Shown in pieces: positions 1 to 7,465 of a stretch of DNA of 64,000 bases. Numbering within the stretch: position 1 is the stretch's first letter; each line of letters begins with the position of its first letter. The translations under genes were made by a program, and so were the position numbers. The notes beneath the pieces were generated by a model. That model saw nothing but the letters and a program-made list of their open reading frames with translations. It did not search any database and was not told the DNA's origin. The DNA lies in assembly GCF_900111345.1 (NCBI RefSeq), contig NZ_FOGY01000007.1, forward strand, positions 186,001 to 250,000, written 5' to 3'. Origin of the DNA: Psychrobacillus sp. OK032. GTDB taxonomy: Bacteria > Bacillota > Bacilli > Bacillales_A > Planococcaceae.

Positions 1-2
1 GA

Positions 3-89
3 GTCGCACTTGTACAAGACGTTGCAACGTTAAAAAATGCTGTTTCGCAGTTGAAAAGTTTAAACCTGGAGACTTGCGCCACTGTATAA
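3..89 (+). CDS. 3' end of an unidentified gene (partial)
   Basis: An open frame enters from the left edge and stops at TAA 87-89, giving the last 28 residues of a protein. It reads VALVQDVATLKNAVSQLK and onward and ends in CATV. The spacing of aliphatic residues suggests an amphipathic helix or coiled coil. A strong hairpin terminator follows within 10 bases, which supports a real gene end. The family cannot be assigned from this fragment. Confidence 0.5.
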   Translation, partial: VALVQDVATLKNAVSQLKSLNLETCATV

Positions 90-97
90 TCTAAAAA

Positions 98-141
98 AAG
101 ACCAAGGAAAGCAATACTTAGCTTTCACTTGGTCTTTCTTT
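98..141. terminator. Bidirectional rho-independent terminator
   Basis: AAGACCAA-GGAAAGC pairs with GCTTTC-A-TTGGTCTT, followed on the plus strand by TTCTTTTTC and on the minus strand by a T run. It lies between the convergent partial gene and the MATE exporter gene, whose stop codon sits inside the stem. Confidence 0.8.
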
Positions 142-1503
142 TTCTTCAACAGGTCGTATAAGGGCAAACTTCTCCCACCTTCTACTTTTCCATCTAAAAT
201 ACATAATAATCGCTCTTGTCCATTCGTCTGCAGTTATTGCTAACCAAATACCTGGAAGACCTAAATCCAAGACAAAAACTAAAAAGTAACCTAATGGCAA
301 ACTCATCATAACCATAGATAACGCACCCATAGCTACTGGAAATTTTGCATCTCCAGCTGCTCGCAATGAATTGATAATAACTATATTCATCGTACGACCA
401 GTCTCCAGTAAAATGCTTAAGATTAATACAGATGCACCGATTTGAATAACTTGTTCGTTATTAGTAAATAGGCTCATCAGCGGAACTCGGAATATCATAA
501 CAATCGATACCATAACTAGCGTAAACAATAATGCCCATTTCACACTTGTCCAGACTGACTTATACGCCTCATCTTTTTCATTTGCACCTACTAATCTCCC
601 GACAATGATCGCTGTCCCCATTCCAATTGCAATTGCAAACAAATATGTGAACATCGATATATTCACCGCATATTGCCTTGCTGCTAAGGACTCCGCTCCT
701 AAATACGTTACATAATAAAGGAATACAATTTGGCATCCTTGATACAAAATCTGTTCAAAGGCAGATGGCAAACCGATTTGTAAAATCTTACTAATATACT
801 CTTTGGAAATTGTGAAGTAATACCGTACTTTCACACGGTATTCCATTACTTGATACAACAACCAGAAGAAAACAAGTAATGCAACCAACCTACTTAGAAC
901 AGAAGAAATAGCTGCCCCCTGCACACCTAACTCTGGAAATCCAAATTTCCCAAAGATCAATAAATAGTTTCCTACTACATGTATGATATTCATCCCTAGT
1001 GATACTAGCATCGTCTGTTTCGTATAACCATGTACACGAATAACTGCAGCCAATGCATTGATCACCGCCTGAAGGAAAATGGCTCCACCGACAATGGACA
1101 AATATTGATGTGCATGAACAAGTACCTCTCCTTGCAAGTTCATCGCCGTCATCATACTTTTCGAAAATAGTAAAAACCCGATACTTAAAACAATTCCAAC
1201 TCCTAAATTCAACGTTACCGCCAAACCAGAAATTTTGGAGGCTTCCAGAAATCGCTTTGAACCTAAATACTGAGAAACAACGATTGCTGCGCCATTACCT
1301 ACTACTTCCAATATTAATATCGCAATATGAATGTACTGATTCGCCGCCCCGACGCCTGACACCGCATCATCTGATAGGCTACTTAACATAAATGTATCGG
1401 CAATCCCCATTAACATAAACAAAAACACTTCTAAAAAAATTGGCCAAGTTAAGTGAAATAGACTTAACTTTTCCCCTAGTTCTTTCTTTTTTCGAACTGC
1501 CAT
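118..1503 (-). CDS. MATE family multidrug/Na+ efflux transporter
   Basis: This 461-residue protein is almost entirely hydrophobic, with about twelve membrane segments in two similar halves, the usual size and layout of MATE exporters. The opening stretch (HLTWPIFLEVFLFMLMGIAD) and the later repeat-like segment (QIGLPSAFEQILYQ) are typical of the family. Such proteins expel cationic drugs or metabolites in exchange for Na+ or H+. The ATG is preceded by AAGGAATTTAA. It is a single-gene unit with no regulator beside it, so the substrate cannot be guessed. Confidence 0.88.
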   Translation of the reverse strand: MAVRKKKELGEKLSLFHLTWPIFLEVFLFMLMGIADTFMLSSLSDDAVSGVGAANQYIHIAILILEVVGNGAAIVVSQYLGSKRFLEASKISGLAVTLNLGVGIVLSIGFLLFSKSMMTAMNLQGEVLVHAHQYLSIVGGAIFLQAVINALAAVIRVHGYTKQTMLVSLGMNIIHVVGNYLLIFGKFGFPELGVQGAAISSVLSRLVALLVFFWLLYQVMEYRVKVRYYFTISKEYISKILQIGLPSAFEQILYQGCQIVFLYYVTYLGAESLAARQYAVNISMFTYLFAIAIGMGTAIIVGRLVGANEKDEAYKSVWTSVKWALLFTLVMVSIVMIFRVPLMSLFTNNEQVIQIGASVLILSILLETGRTMNIVIINSLRAAGDAKFPVAMGALSMVMMSLPLGYFLVFVLDLGLPGIWLAITADEWTRAIIMYFRWKSRRWEKFALIRPVEEKERPSES

Positions 1504-1607
1504 TTAAATTCCTTCTTTACCTGTTCATTTTTTCATAAGATGAATCTTACCATATACTACGAGTCTAGCGCCAGTTAAGATTTTGTAAGCGTTTCACTAT
1601 AAACAAT

Positions 1608-1644
1608 AAAGAGATACACTTCATTTTTAGAAGTGTATCTCTTT
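1608..1644 (-). terminator. Terminator of the gln-type ABC operon
   Basis: A perfect 15-bp stem (AAAGAGATACACTTC) with a 7-base loop lies 10 bases beyond the stop of the last permease gene. The downstream minus strand is T-rich (ATTGTTT) rather than a pure T run. Confidence 0.75.
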
Positions 1645-1653
1645 GGTCGCCAT

Positions 1654-2307
1654 TTATGCATGTTTTAGCTCTAGTCTTTTCGCTACTAAAGATAATGCGT
1701 AATTCACAACAAAGTACATAAGTGAAATTATAAGGAAAATCGGAATTACATAACTTGGATGTTGAGCCTGAATAATTTTTGCATTATGCAGTAATTCCGG
1801 AAGCGCTATAACAACTGCAAGTGATGTATCTTTAAGTAGTGATATAAATTGACTAACAAGATTTGGTACCATTCTGCGGAGCGCTTGTGGCAAAATAATG
1901 AGTCTTAACGCTTGCACATAAGATAAACCTGATGATCGTGCAGCTTCCATTTGACCTTTGGGAATTGAATTTAATCCACCACGAACAATTTCCGCTAACA
2001 TTGCGGACTCAAAAATAGTTAGCGCCACAATGGCTGAAACAGTAATACTTAAATTAATACCTAGTTCGGGAAGTGCAAAATATGTAAACAATATGATTAA
2101 CAAAAGTGGCAAGTTCCTTACTAATTCTACGATTACTGCTAGTACTTTTGATAACAAAGGAATTTTAGCAAAACGCAAAGTTCCCACTAACCCACCAATA
2201 ATAAAACTAAATACAATAGAAATAAACGCTACTTTCAAAGTTACATAAAAACCTTCCAATAAAAACAGTAAATTATCAGAAGTAAATGCGCCCGAAAAAT
2301 CCATCAT
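1654..2307 (-). CDS. glnP: Amino-acid ABC transporter permease (GlnP-like)
   Basis: A 217-residue polar amino-acid permease of the HisM/GlnP family with about five membrane segments. The cytoplasmic EAA loop that contacts the ATPase is visible as MEAARSSGLSYVQALRLIILP. It is the last gene of a four-gene minus-strand operon and starts 9 bases after the preceding permease, with GGAGG upstream. Gene order (ATPase, binding protein, permease, permease) is that of Bacillus subtilis glnQHMP, so glutamine or a related acidic/amide amino acid is the likely substrate; that is inference. Confidence 0.82.
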   Translation of the reverse strand: MMDFSGAFTSDNLLFLLEGFYVTLKVAFISIVFSFIIGGLVGTLRFAKIPLLSKVLAVIVELVRNLPLLLIILFTYFALPELGINLSITVSAIVALTIFESAMLAEIVRGGLNSIPKGQMEAARSSGLSYVQALRLIILPQALRRMVPNLVSQFISLLKDTSLAVVIALPELLHNAKIIQAQHPSYVIPIFLIISLMYFVVNYALSLVAKRLELKHA

Positions 2308-2316
2308 GACACCTCC

Positions 2317-2970
2317 TTAATAGCTTTTAGCAAGACGTTTTTCAAGGTATCCTACGCCCGTACTTAATGGAATTGTAAGTACTAGATAAAATAATGCAAC
2401 AAATATGTATACATCAAATACTACATACGTTTTAGCAGAGATAAGATCAGCTTGATACATCAAATCTGTTCCTGCTATAAGCGCCAATATAGATGAATTT
2501 TTTACTAAGTTGATAAATTGATTGCCAATTGGAGGAATTACAATTTTAATGGCTTGCGGCAATATGATCATTCTCATTGTTTGAATATAGCTTAAGCCCG
2601 ACGACCTGCCAGCCTCCATTTGTCCTTTTGGAACCGATAAAATACCAGATCGAATCGCTTCTGCAATGAATGCAGAGGTATAGATAGCTAATGCTATTGT
2701 TCCCGCTGTCAATCCGGAAAATTCTAAACCGAGAGCAGGAGTTCCAACGTAGAAGAAAAAGGCAATAACAACTAATGGAATATTACGGAAGAACTCTACA
2801 TATGCGGTTCCAAACCATCGAAGTGGTAAAATCGAGGTAATTCTCATAACAGCAATAATGGCACCAATAAAAAAACTCGCTACTAGTGCAATTAAACTTG
2901 CAATAATAGTAACTTTAAACCCATCCAAAAACATATCAAAATAATTGACTAGAATAGAGAAATCTAACAT
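2317..2970 (-). CDS. glnM: Amino-acid ABC transporter permease (GlnM-like)
   Basis: This is the partner permease of the same family, 217 residues from the chosen start. The EAA-type loop is MEAGRSSGLSYIQTMRMIIL. An in-frame upstream ATG at 3006 would add 12 residues, but the ATG at 2970 has GAGGTG six bases before it and gives the same length and N-terminus type as its neighbour, so I prefer it. The two permeases are clearly paralogous and probably form the membrane heterodimer. Confidence 0.82.
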   Translation of the reverse strand: MLDFSILVNYFDMFLDGFKVTIIASLIALVASFFIGAIIAVMRITSILPLRWFGTAYVEFFRNIPLVVIAFFFYVGTPALGLEFSGLTAGTIALAIYTSAFIAEAIRSGILSVPKGQMEAGRSSGLSYIQTMRMIILPQAIKIVIPPIGNQFINLVKNSSILALIAGTDLMYQADLISAKTYVVFDVYIFVALFYLVLTIPLSTGVGYLEKRLAKSY

Positions 2971-3059
2971 CTCGCTCACCTCACTTAACATAATCAGGAT
3001 GAACAATATTGCTCACCCTGAATGACGAAACATTTAGCTACTTACATATAATCTGTTAT

Positions 3060-3872
3060 TTATTCAAACCAATTGTCATAAACTTTGTCAAATTCTCCAT
3101 TTGAACGTAATGTCTCAAGCGATTGGTTAAGTGCATCTAGAAACTCAGTATTTCCTTTTTTAACAGCAATTCCATAAGGCTCATCTGTAAATGTTCCTCC
3201 AACTAATTCGAAAGAATCATCCTCAGAAGCCATCCCTAAAAGAATGGAGTTATCTGTTGTTAAAGCCTCACCTTTACCAGCTTTTAGTGCCGTAAATGCT
3301 TCCGCATAGTTTTCGAATTCTAAAACTGGTGCATCTGGAGCAGCTGCGCGGATATTATCCGTAGATGTAGATCCTTTTACAGCAAGTACCGTTGTATCTT
3401 TTGTTAAATCCTCAATACTTTGGACTGGACTTCCTTTTTTAACAAGTAGAGATTGACCTGCTTCAAAATAAACATCTGTAAAGTCCACTTCTTTTTTACG
3501 ATCTTCTGTTATCGTCATCGTTGCAATGATTGCATCGATGTCGCCTTTGTTCAATAGTGGAATTCTTGTTTTGGAAGTTACTTCTACAAATTCTACTTTG
3601 GTTTCATCTCCAAGAATTTCTTTTGCTAACCGCTTTGCAACATCGATATCGAACCCTTCTACTTCACCTGAAGTTGGGTTTTTTAGACCAAATAATTTCG
3701 TATCATATTTTACCCCGAAGACAATTTTGTCTCGATCTTTGATTGTTGCTAGACCGTTATCTCCACTGGACTCTCCACTTGTTCCTTCATCACTTGAACC
3801 ACAGGCAGCTAAAAACAATACCGCCATTAGTGCTATTACTACTAATCTAAACATTTTCTTTGTCTTAAACAT
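3060..3872 (-). CDS. glnH: Glutamine/glutamate-type solute-binding lipoprotein (GlnH-like)
   Basis: A 270-residue extracytoplasmic binding protein. Residues 1-23 are a lipoprotein signal with lipobox LAAC (Cys24 expected to be lipidated), followed by a Gly/Ser/Glu linker. The family 3 binding-protein fold follows: VKYDTKLFG, GFDIDVAKRLA, ATMTITEDRKKEVDF and KGSTSTDNI are the recognisable ligand-pocket blocks. It captures the amino acid outside the membrane for the two permeases encoded downstream. Substrate specificity is inferred from operon order and similarity to GlnH. Confidence 0.85.
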   Translation of the reverse strand: MFKTKKMFRLVVIALMAVLFLAACGSSDEGTSGESSGDNGLATIKDRDKIVFGVKYDTKLFGLKNPTSGEVEGFDIDVAKRLAKEILGDETKVEFVEVTSKTRIPLLNKGDIDAIIATMTITEDRKKEVDFTDVYFEAGQSLLVKKGSPVQSIEDLTKDTTVLAVKGSTSTDNIRAAAPDAPVLEFENYAEAFTALKAGKGEALTTDNSILLGMASEDDSFELVGGTFTDEPYGIAVKKGNTEFLDALNQSLETLRSNGEFDKVYDNWFE

Positions 3873-3894
3873 TCCTACATCCCCTTTTAATTAA

Positions 3895-4623
3895 TTAGTG
3901 ATTTAAAATACGGCTGAGAAATACTTTCGCCCGCTCTTCCTTCGGGTTTTCGAAAAACTCTACCGGCATTTCCTCTTCTAAAATTCTCCCTTGATCCATA
4001 AAAACAATTCGATCCCCTACTTCTTTCGCAAATCCCATTTCATGTGTCACGACGACCATTGTCATTCCTTCTTTTGCGAGCGCTTTCATCACGTCTAATA
4101 CTTCGCCAACCATTTCTGGATCAAGCGCGGATGTCGGCTCATCAAAAAGCATGATTTCAGGTTTCATCGCAAGTCCCCTAGCTATAGCTACACGCTGCTG
4201 TTGCCCTCCTGATAATTGGGAAGGAAAAGAAGAAGCTTTATCGGGAATCCCTACCTTTTCTAAGTAATACATCGCAGTTTTTTTTGCTTCTTCTGCTGAT
4301 TGTTTTAGTACATTTATAGGGGCAAGTGTAATATTCTCCAGAACTGTTTTGTGAGGATATAAATTGAAGTGTTGGAAAACCATTCCGATGTTACGTCGAA
4401 GTTTATTAATATCCGTTTTCTTTTCGTTCACTTGAATATTCTTCACTTTTAGGACTCCATCTGAAGTTGTTTCAAGTCCGTTGATACATCTTAACAACGT
4501 ACTTTTGCCAGATCCGGATGGTCCAATTACTACTACAACCTCTCCATCTTGAATTGTAAGATTAATATCTTTTAAAACATGAAAATCCCCATAAAACTTG
4601 TTAACTTGCTCAAAAGCAATCAT
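3895..4623 (-). CDS. glnQ: Amino-acid ABC transporter ATPase (GlnQ-like)
   Basis: A 242-residue ABC ATPase of the polar amino-acid uptake class. Walker [10 protein letters not shown] is near residue 36, the Q-loop follows in FQHFNLYPH, the signature is LSGGQQQR, Walker B is IMLFDEP, and the switch His is in VVVTHEM. It is the first gene of the operon and its start has GGAGAA upstream. The promoter must lie in the AT-rich stretch 4630-4740, but no regulator site is obvious there. Confidence 0.88.
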   Translation of the reverse strand: MIAFEQVNKFYGDFHVLKDINLTIQDGEVVVVIGPSGSGKSTLLRCINGLETTSDGVLKVKNIQVNEKKTDINKLRRNIGMVFQHFNLYPHKTVLENITLAPINVLKQSAEEAKKTAMYYLEKVGIPDKASSFPSQLSGGQQQRVAIARGLAMKPEIMLFDEPTSALDPEMVGEVLDVMKALAKEGMTMVVVTHEMGFAKEVGDRIVFMDQGRILEEEMPVEFFENPKEERAKVFLSRILNH

Positions 4624-4781
4624 GTTATTCTCCTTTCTAACCCATCAAACCTTTAAATAAATATTTACCCTTTTCTGAATAATAATATTATTATATATGT
4701 ATCATATTGGAAAGTCTACCTATTTTAATATTAGCCTATTAATAATGTGCACTAGCCATTGTCGTCAATGTGTTTTTGCTC

Positions 4782-4809
4782 AAAAAAACTATCCTCATAA
4801 AGGATAGTT
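4782..4809 (-). terminator. Hairpin with T run, no obvious gene to serve
   Basis: AACTATCCT and AGGATAGTT form a perfect 9-bp stem with a 5-base loop, followed on the minus strand by seven Ts. The nearest minus-strand gene upstream is 650 bases away beyond the repeats. It may be an orphan terminator or belong to the repeat element it adjoins. Confidence 0.45.
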
Positions 4810-4850
4810 GGAGCAATTTAGGATTATTGTGCACTCAAGGTACCCTATAA

Positions 4851-5020
4851 AGTAACCGCTAAGATTTCCGCTCCAGGCGGACGCTTTCCTCTGTTGAGAC
4901 AGAGGAAAGAAAGCTAAGTACGTCACATCGTGTGGCAACGCCTTCGTGACCAACATCCTCTTGGCCTCCGCTGGAGTTGCCACCTTGCGCTTCAATCAAT
5001 GGAACTTGCTGACTAATCAT
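4851..5020 (+). repeat. GC-rich intergenic repeat, copy 1
   Basis: A 170-bp element much richer in G+C than its surroundings. It opens with CCGCTAAGATTTCCGCT, has CAGGCGGACGCTTTCC near its start and CCGCTGGAGTTGCCACC near its end, and closes with GAACTTGCTGACTAATCA. The same blocks in the same order recur at 39482-39644, and a truncated inverted copy lies at 59204-59275. The two ends are partly complementary, so the transcript could fold into a long imperfect hairpin. A 66-codon open frame across it is an artefact of the repeat. Confidence 0.8.
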
Positions 5021-5046
5021 TGCTGCGCGAAATCCAGTAAATGGTT

Positions 5047-5151
5047 GAGCGAGACAAAATACACTGTGAACGCGACAAACTAACCTTCGAACACGACAAA
5101 GCCCATCTCGAAAGTGACAAACTGACCGCTGAACACGACAAACTTTCTCCT
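5047..5151 (+). repeat. Five tandem imperfect 21-bp units
   Basis: Five consecutive 21-base units begin at 5047, 5068, 5089, 5110 and 5131, each opening with a variant of GAACGCGACAAACT. Read in one frame they give heptads such as ERDKLTF, EHDKAHL, ESDKLTA and EHDKLSP, but no start codon or ribosome site makes a gene of them. They follow the long repeat by 27 bases; a similar, more degenerate array follows the second long-repeat copy at 39738. Confidence 0.75.
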
Positions 5152-5412
5152 AGCAAAAGCTACACTTGCCATGAGAGGGCATTTTCTAATTCGATTTTAT
5201 AATCATTGTGCAATTGGCTCATTCATTGGACAATCTTCTCCATAAAAATAAAGCCGATACTTTGGCGTAGCGCGTCGGGTCTCATGACTGCGACTAGCGC
5301 TTGCGGTCACTATATAAGTAGTTGTTACGCATTATTCCTATATAAAAAGTAACATACCCTATGTTGTTGTTTGGAGAAAGATATCTATACACAATAGATC
5401 TTATATTCTCTC

Positions 5413-5455
5413 GAAAAATAAAAAAACGTTTGAATAGACCTTCTAATCAAACGTT
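5413..5455 (-). terminator. Terminator
   Basis: AACGTTTGA pairs with TCAAACGTT around a 13-base loop and is followed on the minus strand by a six-T run and further Ts. It ends the 5468-5842 gene. Confidence 0.8.
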
Positions 5456-5467
5456 AATAGGTACTAT

Positions 5468-5842
5468 TTAGTTATTCTCATTAGTTATTCCTACATTCTT
5501 ATAGATATATTCTTTCAAGTTTTCCACTGTAAATGCTATTTCGTAGATTAGAAGATTATCTTTCACATGAGCTAATTTGTTTCCATCAGTTGATTCCGAC
5601 TGAATGTGTAGGATATTATCTATATACAGTACCCCTTCATTCGTTATGCGTTCTTTTTCGTCCTCTTTTGCACTATCAACTAAACCTTCCTCTTGAAGCT
5701 CTTCTACAGCTTTTACGTAATTTTCCTGTAAGCTATCCCTCAACACATGTTCCAATTCCATCATCGCTTGTTCAGATTCCTCTAAAAAATTATTAATATA
5801 ATAGGCAAGTAATACTTGTTCTTTTATTGTTAATTTTCCCAT
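5468..5842 (-). CDS. Hypothetical 124-residue acidic protein
   Basis: An unrecognised cytoplasmic protein with no membrane segment or signal peptide. It begins MGKLTIKEQVLLAYYINNFL, continues with a Glu-rich helix, and has the look of a small winged-helix-type fold (LQEEGLVDSAK followed by ERITNEGVLYIDNIL resembles a wing and a strand). No DNA-binding role can be claimed. The start has GGAGG about 10 bases upstream and a terminator follows, so the gene is probably real and monocistronic. Confidence 0.65.
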   Translation of the reverse strand: MGKLTIKEQVLLAYYINNFLEESEQAMMELEHVLRDSLQENYVKAVEELQEEGLVDSAKEDEKERITNEGVLYIDNILHIQSESTDGNKLAHVKDNLLIYEIAFTVENLKEYIYKNVGITNENN

Positions 5843-5896
5843 TTGTTTTCCTCCTATTTATCGTTGTATAACTATTATTCCTTTTTACGCCCGTTT

Positions 5897-6775
5897 TCAA
5901 ACTTCCACCACTTTATTTGCATCTGGTTTGATCAAGGTATAAATAATGCCACCAAAAATTAATAGAATACCGATAGATTGTAAAATGGAGGGACGAAAAT
6001 CTAAAAGAATCGTATCTAGTAATATTGCAACCACTGGATCAACAAAAACTAAAGCCGATATGACAACAGTTGTTAGCTTTCGAAGGCTATCAAAAAATAA
6101 ATAATAGACAAAACCCGTATGTATCAAGCCTGTACCTAATATGTAGAGCCAATTTGACCCACTTAAGCCGTTAAATAGATCAAGGTTTATGAATGGAAAT
6201 AATATTAAAATCCCAATTGTCGTTTGTACAAACGTCATCGCATACGCGCTTAAACCATTTATTCCTTTCCCAAGTAACATCGTCAACGCATAGCACAGTG
6301 CTGACAACAAAGCCCATACAAAGCCCGAGCCCATGAAGTTTGTTAATGAAGTGAAATTTTGAATACCAATAATAAATATACTTCCAAGAAAACAAACGAC
6401 AATGGCAAGTAAGGATGTAAGTGTCATCTTCTCTTTTAAGAACAAACTTCCTAATATTAAAACAAATATAGGAGCCAAATTATAAATAGAGATAGCTACC
6501 GTAATGGACATTTCTTCAAATGCTTTAAATAAAAACACCCAGTTTAACACTAGAAAGATACCACAAAAGAGGGTTTGAATCACTTCATGTTTCTTCCAAA
6601 CCTCCACTTTGTGTTGTCCGGTAATGAACCAACAGAAGCCTAGAAAAAGCGTAGCACAAATACATCGTACAAAAACTAATTCTACTGCTGGTATACCAGT
6701 TTTTCCTGTAAAAAATCCAATTGAACCGAATATTGCCATTGATAGCGTCATCTTGAACATTGCCGCTCCGCTCAT
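5897..6775 (-). CDS. EamA/DMT-type permease
   Basis: About 292 residues with ten membrane segments in two EamA repeats, the standard drug/metabolite transporter layout. VFLFKAFEEMSITVAISIYN in the first half and the matching VYYLFFDSLRKLTTVVISAL in the second are the conserved regions. I place the start at the ATG at 6775, which has GGAGG ten bases upstream; a GTG at 6784 is too close to that site. Substrate unknown; members export amino acids or other metabolites. It lies just downstream of the ComA-like gene on the same strand, so it may be co-transcribed with it. Confidence 0.8.
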   Translation of the reverse strand: MSGAAMFKMTLSMAIFGSIGFFTGKTGIPAVELVFVRCICATLFLGFCWFITGQHKVEVWKKHEVIQTLFCGIFLVLNWVFLFKAFEEMSITVAISIYNLAPIFVLILGSLFLKEKMTLTSLLAIVVCFLGSIFIIGIQNFTSLTNFMGSGFVWALLSALCYALTMLLGKGINGLSAYAMTFVQTTIGILILFPFINLDLFNGLSGSNWLYILGTGLIHTGFVYYLFFDSLRKLTTVVISALVFVDPVVAILLDTILLDFRPSILQSIGILLIFGGIIYTLIKPDANKVVEV

Positions 6776-6813
6776 TAAGTGCACCCCTCCCCATCTAGTT
6801 ATGATTTATCGAT

Positions 6814-7464
6814 TTAATCCATCGGTAATAGCTGATGCTCCTGTGCTTTAAGTACTGCTTCCATTCTTGATTCTACGCCTAGTTTGGAGAAAATTTTCGT
6901 TAACTGATGCTCAACTGTTCGCTGACTCATTATTAAGTTTCTAGCTATGATTTTATTCGTATAGCCTTTTTCTATTTCTCTTAAAATTGCTTGCTCTTTT
7001 TCTGTTAAACGAATATTCACTAAAGGTGTTTCTTCCTCAGGTGCACAGGTAGGAACCTCGATTCTTTTAAGCTGACGGAGTAAGCATAATGGAAGAACGA
7101 CCTCTTCTCTTAGTGCACATCGAATAGCTGTAATGATTTGATCCCCTGTCGCTGTTTTACTTAAAAAACCAGAAACTTTCGCTTCCATTAACAAATTGTA
7201 ATGAATATCTATGTCAAAGCCAGTATAAATGAGAATGATGGACTCTGGATCTTTTTCTCTGATCATTTTCATCAGTTCTAAACCATTCAGTTCCGGCATA
7301 TACAAATCGATTAAATATACATGGTAAGTCGTTTGCTCCAAGTGTTCCATAACCTCTAGACTGTTAGTCAGTACAGTAACATTCATATCTTTTTGTTGGT
7401 TTATAATAACCTTTGTTCCTTCACTAACAGACGGATGATCGTCCACAATTAGCACTTCGATCAT
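6814..7464 (-). CDS. ComA-like response regulator (NarL/LuxR class)
   Basis: A 216-residue two-component regulator. The receiver domain (residues 1-120) has the acidic pair DDHP near residue 8, phospho-acceptor Asp in YLIDLYMPELNG, and the YTG and SKT blocks. The C-terminal LuxR-type helix-turn-helix covers about residues 150-210 (LTEKEQAILREIEKGYTNKI, then a recognition helix containing SQRTVEHQLTKIF). The opening LIVDDHPSVSEGTKVI and overall length closely resemble B. subtilis ComA. It follows its kinase gene directly, the kinase stop and this start being separated by one base, which implies translational coupling. Confidence 0.85.
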   Translation of the reverse strand: MIEVLIVDDHPSVSEGTKVIINQQKDMNVTVLTNSLEVMEHLEQTTYHVYLIDLYMPELNGLELMKMIREKDPESIILIYTGFDIDIHYNLLMEAKVSGFLSKTATGDQIITAIRCALREEVVLPLCLLRQLKRIEVPTCAPEEETPLVNIRLTEKEQAILREIEKGYTNKIIARNLIMSQRTVEHQLTKIFSKLGVESRMEAVLKAQEHQLLPMD

Positions 7465-7465
7465 T

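Noticed and set aside
4795-4995. 66-codon open frame on the minus strand
   Set aside because: It lies inside the GC-rich intergenic repeat, has no ribosome site, and its translation recurs only because the repeat recurs.
5047-5151. CRISPR array
   Set aside because: Units are 21 bases, contiguous and diverging throughout, without spacer/repeat alternation or cas genes.
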